Shown here in pieces: positions 1 through 7,974 of a stretch of DNA of 64,000 nucleotides. Origin of the DNA: Bryobacteraceae bacterium (lineage in GTDB: Bacteria > Acidobacteriota > Terriglobia > Bryobacterales > Bryobacteraceae); the NCBI GenBank assembly GCA_019752335.1, contig JAIEMJ010000019.1, forward strand, positions 89,510-153,509, in the 5' to 3' direction. The position numbers were made by a program, and so were the translations under genes. Numbering within the stretch: the first letter of the stretch is position 1; each line of letters starts with the position of its first letter. Below the pieces are notes generated by a model that had not been told where the DNA came from, made no database searches, and saw only the letters and a program-made list of their open reading frames with translations.

Positions 1-10
1 CTAGCACGAC

Positions 11-910
11 TTACGCGCTCGGCGTCTCTTCACTTTCAGTGGCCGGTGGCGCAGGTGATCTGCCCGTGAAGAGGCGCTTGATCGCGGCGCCAAAGCCCAC
101 TAACGCCAAGGCGACCAATTTCCAGCCAGCGATGAGGAATTTCGTAAGAGTCTTGAGGAGCCCGCCCTTGACGGCGGCTGCCGCGGCGCCGCCCAGCACC
201 AACGCCGACAGACCGTACTCCGCGATTTTGTCGCCCGACCGGAAGGCGGAGTATTTGTCGTCGGGATTGTACTCAAACTTACCGATTAAACCGCTGTACT
301 CCTTAACCGCTGTTTGCATTTGCTCGGGATCCGCTACCAGCACCGCACTCATAACGCCGCGCCGGCCGAGCAAACGCATGTTGTGATTCACCGTTTTTCC
401 ATCCTTTGAACTCGCCAGCGTAGCCCACACGAGATTGTTGGTGGCCTTGTCATAGTGCGGCTTTTCAAACCAACCTTCGAGTTTCAATAACGTCAACCCG
501 GCTTCCTTGCGCCGCTCGTTCGAAGCCTCCTGGCCCTCCTGCAAAGACTTCAGCAACGCGGCTTCATCCAGCGTTTCCTTCTCGTCATCTTTCACATAAC
601 CAGACTCATCGAATTCAAACACCACAAACCAATTTGACTTCATATTGGCGATGGTTCCGTACTCGTTACCGCCCGGCAAATTCCCGGTAGCTTGCAGGAA
701 CAGCCGGGTGTTCTCCGCGTCAGCAAAAGCATAACCTTCCGGGACATCCACCATGGCAATTGCGCCCAACTTAGCCTTGATCGGCCCCTTTTGCCAAGCG
801 ATTTTCGGCTCAGGAGTCTTCGCCTCTTCTTTACTGGGTTCTTGCTTTTGTGACCAAACTAACACGGTCGAAAAGCAAATTAGCGTAAAGAACCGGCTCG
901 CGTGTTTCAT
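11..910 (-). CDS. DUF2167 family membrane-anchored protein
   Basis: About 299 residues. A signal peptide-like start (MKHASRFFTLICFSTVL) is followed by the conserved part of the DUF2167 family: W-x-x-GP, LGxxA, a VPEGYAFAD segment and a GN-containing stretch near residues 30-90. Two hydrophobic segments near residues 228-285 and an Arg/Pro-rich tail follow, so the bulk is probably extracytoplasmic with a C-terminal anchor. The function of this family is not known. The open frame extends 13 codons upstream, but ATG 910 is preferred because it begins the signal peptide and has a TAATCT box 8 nt upstream (919-924). Family assignment is fairly secure; no role is inferred. Confidence 0.8.
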   Translation of the reverse strand: MKHASRFFTLICFSTVLVWSQKQEPSKEEAKTPEPKIAWQKGPIKAKLGAIAMVDVPEGYAFADAENTRLFLQATGNLPGGNEYGTIANMKSNWFVVFEFDESGYVKDDEKETLDEAALLKSLQEGQEASNERRKEAGLTLLKLEGWFEKPHYDKATNNLVWATLASSKDGKTVNHNMRLLGRRGVMSAVLVADPEQMQTAVKEYSGLIGKFEYNPDDKYSAFRSGDKIAEYGLSALVLGGAAAAAVKGGLLKTLTKFLIAGWKLVALALVGFGAAIKRLFTGRSPAPPATESEETPSA

Positions 911-918
911 ATCTGCGG

Positions 919-924
919 AGATTA
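919..924 (-). promoter_or_regulatory. TANNNT -10 box, possible leaderless start
   Basis: On the minus strand TAATCT lies 8 nt before ATG 910, and no ribosome-binding site is visible between them. This is one of nine such arrangements in the window. Confidence 0.35.
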
Positions 925-1308
925 TGACATCAATTGCCGCTGGCCTCAAGGTAAATTACACGCCAATGCGGCTCGTAGATAAGTGGAGCAGGCGCCTAGC
1001 CTCATCAATCGATCCGCATTGTCATTCAAGGCGCTCTTTGCTGTTTTCGCCCCGCCAACTCGCGCCGCTTTCCGCAGATCGAGGCACCAAGCCATGCCAA
1101 CAGAGCCAGAGGCCCGATGGCACTCACTCATCGCTTAACTTCGCTCCGCTTCTTCAAAAGTTGCTTTATTCATGCGATCCCGCGACGAAAGCGTAAGCTT
1201 CTCCCGGCGTCGCGATCAACCGCGTATTGTTCCGACAGACGGGCGCCTTGATTGCGCGAGGAATACGGGTTTCGACCGATTGAGGTCCAGGACGCTCCGA
1301 TCAAGGTT
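925..1308. other. Intergenic stretch without a recognised gene
   Basis: The short open frames here on both strands have no recognisable domain, no plausible start signal and no coherent protein-like composition. No RNA gene or strong hairpin was seen. The right end carries the promoter of the antitoxin gene. Confidence 0.6.
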
Positions 1309-1314
1309 TATAAT
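1309..1314 (+). promoter_or_regulatory. Consensus -10 box (TATAAT), possible leaderless start
   Basis: A perfect TATAAT ends 6 nt before ATG 1321, so transcription would be expected to start at or next to the start codon. No clear -35 hexamer lies at 16-18 nt spacing. Confidence 0.5.
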
Positions 1315-1320
1315 CAATTT

Positions 1321-1524
1321 ATGGCCAGTCGCGTCGAAAAAATCGAGACGGAAGTCATGCAGCTATCGGTCGAAGAGTTGGATGCTTTCCGTCTATGGTT
1401 CACTGAGCACGACTTCGATGCCTGGGACCGGCAGATGGCGGCGGATTCCAAAGCGGGCAAGCTGGATCGTTTGGCGGATGAAGCCATGCGCGATTACGAC
1501 GCTGGATTCACGACGGAGCTTTGA
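1321..1524 (+). CDS. Antitoxin of a RelE/ParE-like type II toxin-antitoxin pair
   Basis: A 67-residue, mostly helical acidic protein. It has the pattern seen in antitoxins encoded directly before a compact RelE/ParE-type toxin: a VEKIETEV helix, an ELDAFRLWF segment, WDRQ, then AGKLDRLADEAMRDY and a TTEL end. The in-frame extension to 1252 was not used because ATG 1321 sits 6 nt after a TATAAT box and begins the conserved part. Its stop overlaps the TTG start of the downstream toxin frame (TTGA), which implies translational coupling. The gene looks intact although its partner is broken. Confidence 0.7.
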   Translation: MASRVEKIETEVMQLSVEELDAFRLWFTEHDFDAWDRQMAADSKAGKLDRLADEAMRDYDAGFTTEL

Positions 1525-1808
1525 CCCACCGCACGACTCCCGCCTTCTGGAGGCTTTACAATCAGCTTCCGGAGCCGATTCGGAAGACCGCGGATAAGGC
1601 TTTTCAGCTATTGAAGAACGATCCCTAGCATCCATCGCTGCACTTTAAGCGAGTGGGTAAGTATTTCACGGCACGTATTGACTTGGATTATCGAAGCGTG
1701 AGAGTTCCGCTCACTGAAGGTGTTCTCGGGTTCTGGATCGGGACGCATCATGAGTACGACATGATCCCACTGGGCACCCCAGGACCGGCAGTAATCGGTT
1801 CGAGTTGA
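1521..1808 (+). pseudogene. RelE/ParE-like toxin interrupted by an in-frame TAG
   Basis: The frame begins at TTG 1521, overlapping the antitoxin stop, and runs to TGA 1806-1808, 95 codons in all. It reads as a RelE/ParE-fold toxin: FWRLYNQLP, then a helix ending LLKNDP, then HPSLHFKRVGKYFTARI, and the typical end FWIGTHHEYD. A TAG at 1626-1628 falls between NDP and HPSLHF, where homologues usually have Ser, Arg or a similar residue; TCG to TAG would be one substitution. Both sides of the stop remain in the same frame and are well preserved, so the lesion is recent, an assembly error, or a read-through site. It was missed by simple ORF finding because of the stop and the TTG start. Confidence 0.7.
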
Positions 1809-1956
1809 GCTGGGAGACGTAACTCGTTCGCGACCGCGAACAGTTCGGCAATACCCGCCCTGTTCTTCAAACCTAGCGTCCGATGGCGCAAAGAAGCAGC
1901 CCTTTGCGCGCGGCTTCCCGTTGGGAGAAGATTCCTCCTTCCCCCCACCACCGTGG

Positions 1957-1962
1957 TAACTT
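1957..1962 (+). promoter_or_regulatory. TANNNT -10 box, possible leaderless start
   Basis: TAACTT ends 6 nt before ATG 1969. The six intervening bases are pyrimidines, so no ribosome-binding site is present. Confidence 0.4.
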
Positions 1963-1968
1963 CCTCCT

Positions 1969-3375
1969 ATGATGCAACGCTACCTGCTCACCTGGATCCT
2001 CTGCGCCCTGGCGGCATCCGCCGCTGAGCCCGCCGTCGACTGGACCAAGGCGAAGGCCGAAGCGCTCCAGCATTTCCAGGCCATCGTGCGCATGAACACC
2101 AGCAATCCGCCTGGCAACGAGACGCAGGTGGTGAACTATATCAAAGCGCTCTTTGATCGCGAGGGCATTCCCTATGAGATCTTCGCCCTGGAGCCGAACC
2201 GCGCTAACCTCGTGGCGCGGCTGAAGGGGAATGGCAGTAAGAAGCCGATTCTGATCATGGGTCATACCGACACCGTAGGCGTCCAGCGCGAAAAGTGGCC
2301 CGTGGACCCCTTCGGCGCCGTGCGTCAGGATGGCTTCATCTGGGGCCGCGGCACCACCGACAACAAGGACTGCGTCGCCGCCGGCGTCATGTTGATGCTG
2401 CAGTTGAAGCGGCTGAAGGTGCCGCTCGACCGTGACGTCATCTTCGTGGCCGAAGCGAGCGAGGAGAGTTCTAGCGGTCCGGTGAACGTGGGCATTGAGT
2501 ATCTGGTGAAGGAGCATTGGCCGGCGATTGAGGCCGAGTACGCGCTGGCCGAAGGCGGCTTTGTGCATTCGGAGAACGGCAAGGTGCGCTTCGTGGAGAT
2601 CGCCGCCACCGAGAAAGTGCCGCGCCGCGCGAAGCTGGTCTCCACCGGGACCTCGGGCCATGGCTCGCGGCCTCGCCGCGACAACGCCGTGGTGCATCTG
2701 TCGACCGCCGTCAGCAAGATCGGTAACTGGGAGCCGCCCATGCGGCTGAACGACGTCACGCGGACCTTTTTTGAACGCCTCGGCACCATCAGCCCGCCCG
2801 AGGAGGCGGCGCGTTACAACGGGCTGGTAGATCCGCAGAAGTCCGCCGCGATTCAGCGCTACTTCGCCGAAAAGGATCTCGGCAAGTACTCCGTCCTGCG
2901 GACGTCCATTTCGCCCACCATGCTCACCGCGGGCTTTCGCGAGAACGTGATCCCCTCGCAGGCCGAAGCGATGTTGGACATCCGCGCGCTGCCGGACGAG
3001 GACATGACGGCCTTCTACGCGCAGATGGAGCGCGTGATCGGCGACCCCATGGTGAAGATCGTCCCCAGCCCGCCCGGCCGTCCGTCAGCGCCGCCGAGCC
3101 GGATCGATACCGAAATGTTCCGCGCCCTCGAAAAGACCCAACGCCGTATGTACCCCGGCGCGATCACGATTCCCGGCATGGTGACCGGCGCGACCGACCT
3201 GGCGCAACTGCGCGCCAAGGGAGTGCAGGCGTACGGCATTGGTCCGCAGTTTGACGAAGCGGAATTTGCCGAGCACGGCTGGCACAGCGACGTGGAACGG
3301 CTGAGTGAGGACTCGCTCTACGGCCTGGTGCAATTCCTCTGGTACACGGTAGTAGAAGTAGCGGCGAGCAAGTAG
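1969..3375 (+). CDS. Secreted M20-family metallopeptidase (ArgE/DapE/carboxypeptidase type)
   Basis: 468 residues with a cleavable signal peptide (hydrophobic run up to ALAASAAEPA). The two-zinc M20 fold is visible: MGHTDT near residue 99, the bridging Asp in TTDNKD near 130, the catalytic Glu pair in EASEESS near 165, and the C-terminal His in EHGWHSD near 438. The dimerisation domain lies between about 220 and 340. It probably hydrolyses peptides or N-acyl amino acids outside the cytoplasmic membrane; the exact substrate cannot be told. It stands alone between the broken toxin and a convergent pcrA unit. Confidence 0.9.
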   Translation: MMQRYLLTWILCALAASAAEPAVDWTKAKAEALQHFQAIVRMNTSNPPGNETQVVNYIKALFDREGIPYEIFALEPNRANLVARLKGNGSKKPILIMGHTDTVGVQREKWPVDPFGAVRQDGFIWGRGTTDNKDCVAAGVMLMLQLKRLKVPLDRDVIFVAEASEESSSGPVNVGIEYLVKEHWPAIEAEYALAEGGFVHSENGKVRFVEIAATEKVPRRAKLVSTGTSGHGSRPRRDNAVVHLSTAVSKIGNWEPPMRLNDVTRTFFERLGTISPPEEAARYNGLVDPQKSAAIQRYFAEKDLGKYSVLRTSISPTMLTAGFRENVIPSQAEAMLDIRALPDEDMTAFYAQMERVIGDPMVKIVPSPPGRPSAPPSRIDTEMFRALEKTQRRMYPGAITIPGMVTGATDLAQLRAKGVQAYGIGPQFDEAEFAEHGWHSDVERLSEDSLYGLVQFLWYTVVEVAASK

Positions 3376-3386
3376 GAACACGAACA

Positions 3387-3423
3387 GGGCGGGGCCTGGC
3401 TCCAACTTGGAGAGGCACCGCCC
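3387..3423. terminator. Hairpin between convergent genes, possible bidirectional terminator
   Basis: An imperfect stem pairs GGGCGG (3387-3392) with CCGCCC (3418-3423), and inside it CTCCA (3400-3404) with TGGAG (3408-3412). It sits between the stop of the M20 peptidase and the end of the minus-strand small basic gene. There is only a short T-run on the plus side. Confidence 0.4.
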
Positions 3424-3453
3424 GCTGGTTTTCTGGGACTCTAAGGGGAACGC

Positions 3454-3621
3454 TTAGCGCTTGCGCTGGCCGCGGACGACCTTCTTGACTTTCTTCTTCA
3501 TGGAGCCGCGCGCCACGGTGGCCGGGCGGGGCTGCAACGGAGCCTTCTCTTCCGCCGCCTTACGCGCCTTGCGCTTGGCTACCTTGCGAACTGCTTTGTC
3601 TTCAATCGTCTTCGTATTCAT
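3454..3621 (-). CDS. 55-residue Lys/Arg-rich protein directly downstream of pcrA
   Basis: ATG 3621 immediately follows the pcrA stop codon (TAA then ATG, no spacer), so it is probably translated by coupling. The product is strongly basic with two Lys/Arg-rich arms: VRKVAKRKARKAAEEK near residues 11-26 and MKKKVKKVVRGQRKR at the C-terminus. They are separated by a Pro-containing linker (PLQPRPATVARGS). There is no signal peptide and no known domain is recognised. The composition suggests a nucleic-acid or ribosome-associated small protein; with its position this makes a DNA- or RNA-polymerase-linked partner of PcrA possible, but that is inference. Confidence 0.55.
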   Translation of the reverse strand: MNTKTIEDKAVRKVAKRKARKAAEEKAPLQPRPATVARGSMKKKVKKVVRGQRKR

Positions 3622-6075
3622 TTAATCGCTTTCAATTCCTGCGTACTTCGCAACTAATTTCTTCAGGCCGGCGGTGGCAAAGCTGATGGTCAGCTTGGCA
3701 TCCTCGCCGTCGCCTTCTACTCGCATGATGGTGCCCCGCCCATACTTGGGATGGACAACTTTACCACCATTCCGGAAACCCTTCTTCACCGGCGCACGCG
3801 CAGCCACTGGCCGAGCCACGGGCGGCGTTGCGGGAAAGCCCAGCCGCGCTTGCCCAGGCAAGGGCGGTGCCACCGGAGGCGGCGGCGCGACCGGTGCGGC
3901 CCGAATGGGCACGGGACCGGACGGCGGGCTAGGCCGGCTCGCAGGCTGTACGGAAGGCGCGGCCGGTTTCACCGGCATGCCCCGCTCCGCAAAGTACTGC
4001 GAGATGTTCTCTACTGAATTATATGTCTTTCCGGTGTACGTCGTCTTCTTCACTGACTCGCGGACCAAAACTTGTTCCGCGTCCAGGTTCACCTGGGACA
4101 CCGGCGTATCGAGAAAAGTGCCGGGCCGGGCGCGTTCGAGCAACTCCGCCGGTACCTCGGTGAGGAAGCGCGACGGGATCGTCATCTCGGGCGCGCCGCC
4201 GCCGAAGCGCCGCCGGAAACGCGCGTAAGAGAGATGCAGGCGCTGCTCAGCGCGCGTCATGGCGACATAGCAGAGGCGGCGCTCCTCTTCCAGATTCTCC
4301 TCGGACTCGCGCGAGCGCGAGTGCGGAAAGAGTCCCTCCTCCATGCCCGCCACGTAGACCACGGGAAACTCGAGGCCCTTGGCGTTGTGCATGGTCATGA
4401 GCGTGATGGCGGAGGCCGAATCAAGCTCGTCGGTCTGAGCGACCAGCGCGGCGTGATCGAGGAACTCGGTGATATTCTCCCCGCGCTCCACGGCATCGGC
4501 TGCGGCGTTGACGAGTTCCTCGAGGTTGGCCAGGCGGCCTTCGCTGTCGGGCGAATTGCTCTCCTTCAACATGCGGTAATAACCGGTGCGCTCCAGGATG
4601 TTTTGCAGCATGCCGTCCAGCGGCAATTCGGTCTGGGCGCGCATTTCGTTGATCAGGCTGAGGAAGGCGCCCACTGCGGCGTCAGCGCGGGCGCCGAATT
4701 TCCTCTCGGCGCACATCTGTTCGAGAGCCGTCCACAGGCTGACGCCCTGCTCCAGCGCGACGGCCTCCACTTGTTCCAGCGTCGTCTTGCCGATGCCGCG
4801 CGCCGGCTGGTTGATGATGCGTAAGAGCGCCATCGAGTCATCGGGCGACGTGATCAGCTTCAGGTAACACAGCGCGTCCTTGATTTCGGCGCGCTGATAG
4901 AAGCTGGTGCCGCCCACCACTTTGTACTTGCGGCCATAGCGGCGCAAGGCCTCTTCCACCTGGCGCGACTGCGAATTCGTCCGGTAGAGCACGGCGATTT
5001 TGGCTTTGCTGTCGCGGTCAAACTCGCGCTCAATCGATTGCGCGATGTACATCGCCTCCTGCTCGCCGGTGGCCGCTTCGAAGAGCGAAATCTTCGCGCC
5101 TTCGGCGGCGGAGGTCCACAACGTCTTGCCCTTGCGCTGGAGGTTCTTCGCCACCACGGCCGAGGCCGCGGCCAGGATGTTGCGCGTGGAGCGGTAGTTC
5201 TGTTCCAGGCGAATCACCCGGGCGCGCGGATAGTCCTTCTCAAAGTCGAGGATGTTGCGGATGTCGGCGCCGCGCCAGCCGTAAATCGACTGGTCCTCGT
5301 CGCCTACCACGGCCAGGTTGCTGTGCGTGCGCGTTAGCAGCCGGATGAGGTCATACTGCGTGCGGTTGGTGTCCTGATACTCATCGATCATCAGGTACTG
5401 GAATTGGCGGTTGTAGCGCTCGCGCGTCTGGTCATCGTGCGCCAGCAGGCGGACGGCGAGCAGGAGCAGATCGTCAAAGTCGGCCGCGTTGCTTTCGATC
5501 AGGCTTCGCTCGTAGCGCTCGTAGATGGCGGCGAGCGTCTTGGCCTTGGGGTCGGCCGTCTTGAGCCAATCCGTGGGCGATTCGCCGTTGTTCTTCGCGT
5601 GCGAAATCTTCGAGAGCACCGCGCGGTACTGCATGAATTTCTCGTCGAGGTTCAGATGGCGGAAGGCCTGCTTGACGATGCCGAGTTGGTCATCGGCGTC
5701 GTAGATGGTGAAGTTGCGCGTGAAGTTGGGCCGCAGGGGCGCCAGGCGATCGCCGTCGCGGCGCAGCAGACGGACGCAGAAGGAGTGGAAGGTGGCCAGC
5801 ACCGGCGCATGATGGTAGCTCTCAAAGCCGCCCAGGAGCTTCTGTACGCGTTCGCGCATTTCGCCGGCCGCTTTGTTGGTGAAGGTGACGGCGAGCACGG
5901 CGGGGCCGGGCACCTGATGCGCGGTGATCAGGTGGCAAATCCGGTGCGTGATCACCCGCGTTTTGCCCGAGCCGGCGCCAGCCAGAATCAGCAGCGGCCC
6001 GTCGACATGAGCGACGGCATTCTGCTGCTCGGGGTTCATTCCAGACAAGAAATCCACGCGGGTCGGGTGCTCCAT
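3622..6075 (-). CDS. pcrA: ATP-dependent DNA helicase PcrA/UvrD
   Basis: 817 residues of a superfamily 1A 3'-5' helicase used in excision repair and removal of proteins from DNA. Motifs in order: Q-motif MNPEQQNAV, Walker A AGAGSGKT near 32, DEYQDTN (motif II) near 225, GDEDQSIYGWRGA (III), NYRST (IV), TMHNAKGLEFPVV (V) and YVAMTRAEQRL (VI). After the helicase core comes a Pro/Ala-rich linker of roughly 60 residues, then a C-terminal Tudor-like module (GGKVVHPKYGRGTI), the part of PcrA known to bind RNA polymerase. Met13 and the Val codon at residue 7 (GTG) are alternative starts. The gene is followed without spacer by the small basic gene. Confidence 0.95.
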   Translation of the reverse strand: MEHPTRVDFLSGMNPEQQNAVAHVDGPLLILAGAGSGKTRVITHRICHLITAHQVPGPAVLAVTFTNKAAGEMRERVQKLLGGFESYHHAPVLATFHSFCVRLLRRDGDRLAPLRPNFTRNFTIYDADDQLGIVKQAFRHLNLDEKFMQYRAVLSKISHAKNNGESPTDWLKTADPKAKTLAAIYERYERSLIESNAADFDDLLLLAVRLLAHDDQTRERYNRQFQYLMIDEYQDTNRTQYDLIRLLTRTHSNLAVVGDEDQSIYGWRGADIRNILDFEKDYPRARVIRLEQNYRSTRNILAAASAVVAKNLQRKGKTLWTSAAEGAKISLFEAATGEQEAMYIAQSIEREFDRDSKAKIAVLYRTNSQSRQVEEALRRYGRKYKVVGGTSFYQRAEIKDALCYLKLITSPDDSMALLRIINQPARGIGKTTLEQVEAVALEQGVSLWTALEQMCAERKFGARADAAVGAFLSLINEMRAQTELPLDGMLQNILERTGYYRMLKESNSPDSEGRLANLEELVNAAADAVERGENITEFLDHAALVAQTDELDSASAITLMTMHNAKGLEFPVVYVAGMEEGLFPHSRSRESEENLEEERRLCYVAMTRAEQRLHLSYARFRRRFGGGAPEMTIPSRFLTEVPAELLERARPGTFLDTPVSQVNLDAEQVLVRESVKKTTYTGKTYNSVENISQYFAERGMPVKPAAPSVQPASRPSPPSGPVPIRAAPVAPPPPVAPPLPGQARLGFPATPPVARPVAARAPVKKGFRNGGKVVHPKYGRGTIMRVEGDGEDAKLTISFATAGLKKLVAKYAGIESD

Positions 6076-6132
6076 GCAGTCGGGTAAGGGGGAAGTTCGG
6101 GGCTAGCCTTCCGAGTGTAGCAAACCGGTTTC

Positions 6133-6198
6133 GCGGGGCAAACTCGCTCCCCGCAAATGCGTGAGCCCATTCACCCTTCAGCGTGATTGCTGAATGGG
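6133..6198. other. Cluster of short, partly exclusive hairpins
   Basis: GCGGGG (6133-6138) can pair with CCCCGC (6149-6154). Downstream, CCCATTCA (6167-6174) can pair with TGAATGGG (6191-6198), but this competes with TTCAGC (6177-6182) pairing with GCTGAA (6189-6194). The cluster lies between divergent pcrA and the small ORF at 6222. No known riboswitch is recognised. Confidence 0.3.
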
Positions 6199-6209
6199 TC
6201 TTCACCTGA

Positions 6210-6215
6210 TATGGT
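6210..6215 (+). promoter_or_regulatory. TANNNT -10 box, possible leaderless start
   Basis: TATGGT ends exactly 6 nt before ATG 6222. It supports the small ORF as a real gene. Confidence 0.35.
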
Positions 6216-6221
6216 TCAGAG

Positions 6222-6443
6222 ATGTCGCCTCATTCACGGAAAAATCTCCCCCCGGCCGCCGACGCCGAATCCGCGCTAGAGCTTCTTTATCAGCATCATA
6301 CATTACTGAACGAGTTGATCCAACGTCTGGAGACTTACCAGAATACGCAGGAAATCATCGCGCTTTCCCAGGCCATAGTACCCCCAGTACCTACCTTGAA
6401 AGAGCCTTGGCAAAACCTAAGGCAGCCAGTCCATCCGCGATAA
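6222..6443 (+). CDS. Small hypothetical protein (73 residues)
   Basis: The frame has a helix-compatible core (ESALELLYQHHTLLNELIQ) and a less ordered, Pro-containing tail that overlaps the 3' end of the convergent MarC gene by 53 bp. No domain is recognised. The main support is the TANNNT box 6 nt before the start and the amphipathic core; the tail looks less protein-like. It could be a spurious frame. Confidence 0.35.
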   Translation: MSPHSRKNLPPAADAESALELLYQHHTLLNELIQRLETYQNTQEIIALSQAIVPPVPTLKEPWQNLRQPVHPR

Positions 6444-7047
6444 ACTGTACGGCCAGCGCCATCAACAGCATCCCCATGATGCGGCTAAGGATGTGGATCC
6501 CGGTCTCCCCCAACATCGTCCGCACGCGTTCTGCGGCGCCCAGGATGAGGTAGGCCGAGAGGGCGGTGAGCGCCAGGGCGAGCACTACCAGGGAGAACTT
6601 CGTGGGCGTGCGCGCGGTGCCGATCAGCACCATCACCGTCGAGATGGAGCCGGGCCCGGCCAGCATCGGCATGCCCAAGGGTACGATCCCGATGTCCTCC
6701 TTCTGACAGCCCTCGCTGGCTTCGCTGGCCGTTTCGTTGGTGGCGGGGCGGCGAGCCTGCACCATGTCGATGCCGATCAGCAGCAGGATGATGCCCCCGG
6801 CGATCTTGAAGGCGGGCAGCGTGATGCCGAGGATGTCGAAGACGAAGGTGCCGGCGAAGGCGAAGGCGGTCAGCAGCAGGAAGCAGGTCCACGAAGCGCG
6901 CTTGGCCATCAGGCGGCGGTGCGCGCTGGTCGAGTTCGCCGTCATGGCGAGGAAGGTCGGCACCAGGGCGAAAGGGTCGACGAGGAAGAAGATCGACGAC
7001 AGCGTGACCAGGAAGAACTGGACGGCTTGCGAGACTTCGGCTGGCAC
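6391..7047 (-). CDS. MarC-family integral membrane protein
   Basis: 218 residues with six predicted membrane segments, a normal length for the MarC/UPF0056 family. Characteristic parts are the FFLVDPFALVPTFLAM segment in the first helix pair, KIAGGIILLLIGIDM near residue 85, and PLGMPMLAGPGSISTVMVL near 125, which holds the family's conserved Pro/Gly motif. The transport substrate of most members is not established, so the multidrug-resistance name should not be taken literally. The start is GTG with GGAG three bases upstream. It is the last gene of a minus-strand run, 10 bp after the PhzF-like gene. Confidence 0.88.
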   Translation of the reverse strand: MPAEVSQAVQFFLVTLSSIFFLVDPFALVPTFLAMTANSTSAHRRLMAKRASWTCFLLLTAFAFAGTFVFDILGITLPAFKIAGGIILLLIGIDMVQARRPATNETASEASEGCQKEDIGIVPLGMPMLAGPGSISTVMVLIGTARTPTKFSLVVLALALTALSAYLILGAAERVRTMLGETGIHILSRIMGMLLMALAVQFIADGLAALGFAKALSR

Positions 7048-7057
7048 TAGCTCCAGG

Positions 7058-7963
7058 TTAACGCGATCCGGGCATCTGGCCCGTCCAGGCCTTCACGCAA
7101 TAGCCACCCACCTTCACCTGCGTCGCTACGCTGCCGCTCGCTTCGGCCGAGACATGCAGTTCGCCGGGCCGCGCGACGTCGGCGCCTTGTTCGATGACGA
7201 TGCGCTCGCCGGAGGCCACCAGTTTGCGGCTCACCAGCCAGGCGATGGCGGAACCCGCGGCGGAGCCGGTAACTGGGTCCTCGCCGCGGGAGTTGAGTTT
7301 GCGCGCACGGAAACGGCCGCCGCGCTCGGTCTCTGGCGTCAGGAAGTAGAACCCGCGTGCCGGGTCGCCCGTGGCGAAGTAGTCGGCGATGGCTCGCCAA
7401 TCGGGGCGCAAGGACTTGAGCGCCTCGGCGCGCGGCAGCAGCACCACCAGGTTGGGCCTTCCCGTGGAGACGTTCTGAATGGGATGGCGCGCATCGAGTT
7501 CACCCACCGGCAAGCCGATTAGCTTGGCGATCACGGCATGCTCATGCGTCTCCGCGAATTTGGGCTCGGGCTGCACCATCTCGCCGTACATGCCACTCGC
7601 GCCGACACGATACTCCACCGGCACCGGGCCGATGTTGAGGTCCAGCACCACCTTGGTCATGCCGCGGCGCCAAAGGCTCATTGCCGTGCCGAGCGTCGGA
7701 TGGCCGGCGAAGTCATATTCGGTGACGGGCGTAAAGATGCGCGTGCGTACGCCCTTGGGCGAGGTGCCGAAGATAAAGGTGGTCTCCGAAAGGTTCGTTT
7801 CGCGGGCGATTTCGAGCATGCGCTCTTTATCGAGACCAGCGGCATTCGTAAACACCGCGAGCGGATTGCCGGTGAAGCGGCGCTTGGTGAAGACGTCCCA
7901 ATACTCGAAGGCGTAGGGCCGGGCGGAGGTGGCGGCGGCGAGGAGGGCGGTGCGGCGAGTCAT
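7058..7963 (-). CDS. PhzF-family isomerase/epimerase
   Basis: 301 residues. The start at ATG 7963 gives MTRRTALLAAATSA, which resembles a short Tat-type leader; the longer frame to 8140 runs antisense-like into the permease gene and was rejected. Family hallmarks are FTKRRFTGNPLAV near residue 25, the catalytic Glu in NLSETTF, YDFAGHPTLG, and EDPVTGSAAGSA near 230. PhzF itself isomerises a phenazine precursor; most relatives have unknown substrates and no other phenazine gene is present. It lies 11 bp after the permease gene and 10 bp before MarC, so it is probably co-transcribed. Confidence 0.88.
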   Translation of the reverse strand: MTRRTALLAAATSARPYAFEYWDVFTKRRFTGNPLAVFTNAAGLDKERMLEIARETNLSETTFIFGTSPKGVRTRIFTPVTEYDFAGHPTLGTAMSLWRRGMTKVVLDLNIGPVPVEYRVGASGMYGEMVQPEPKFAETHEHAVIAKLIGLPVGELDARHPIQNVSTGRPNLVVLLPRAEALKSLRPDWRAIADYFATGDPARGFYFLTPETERGGRFRARKLNSRGEDPVTGSAAGSAIAWLVSRKLVASGERIVIEQGADVARPGELHVSAEASGSVATQVKVGGYCVKAWTGQMPGSR

Positions 7964-7974
7964 TCTTAGTTGTA

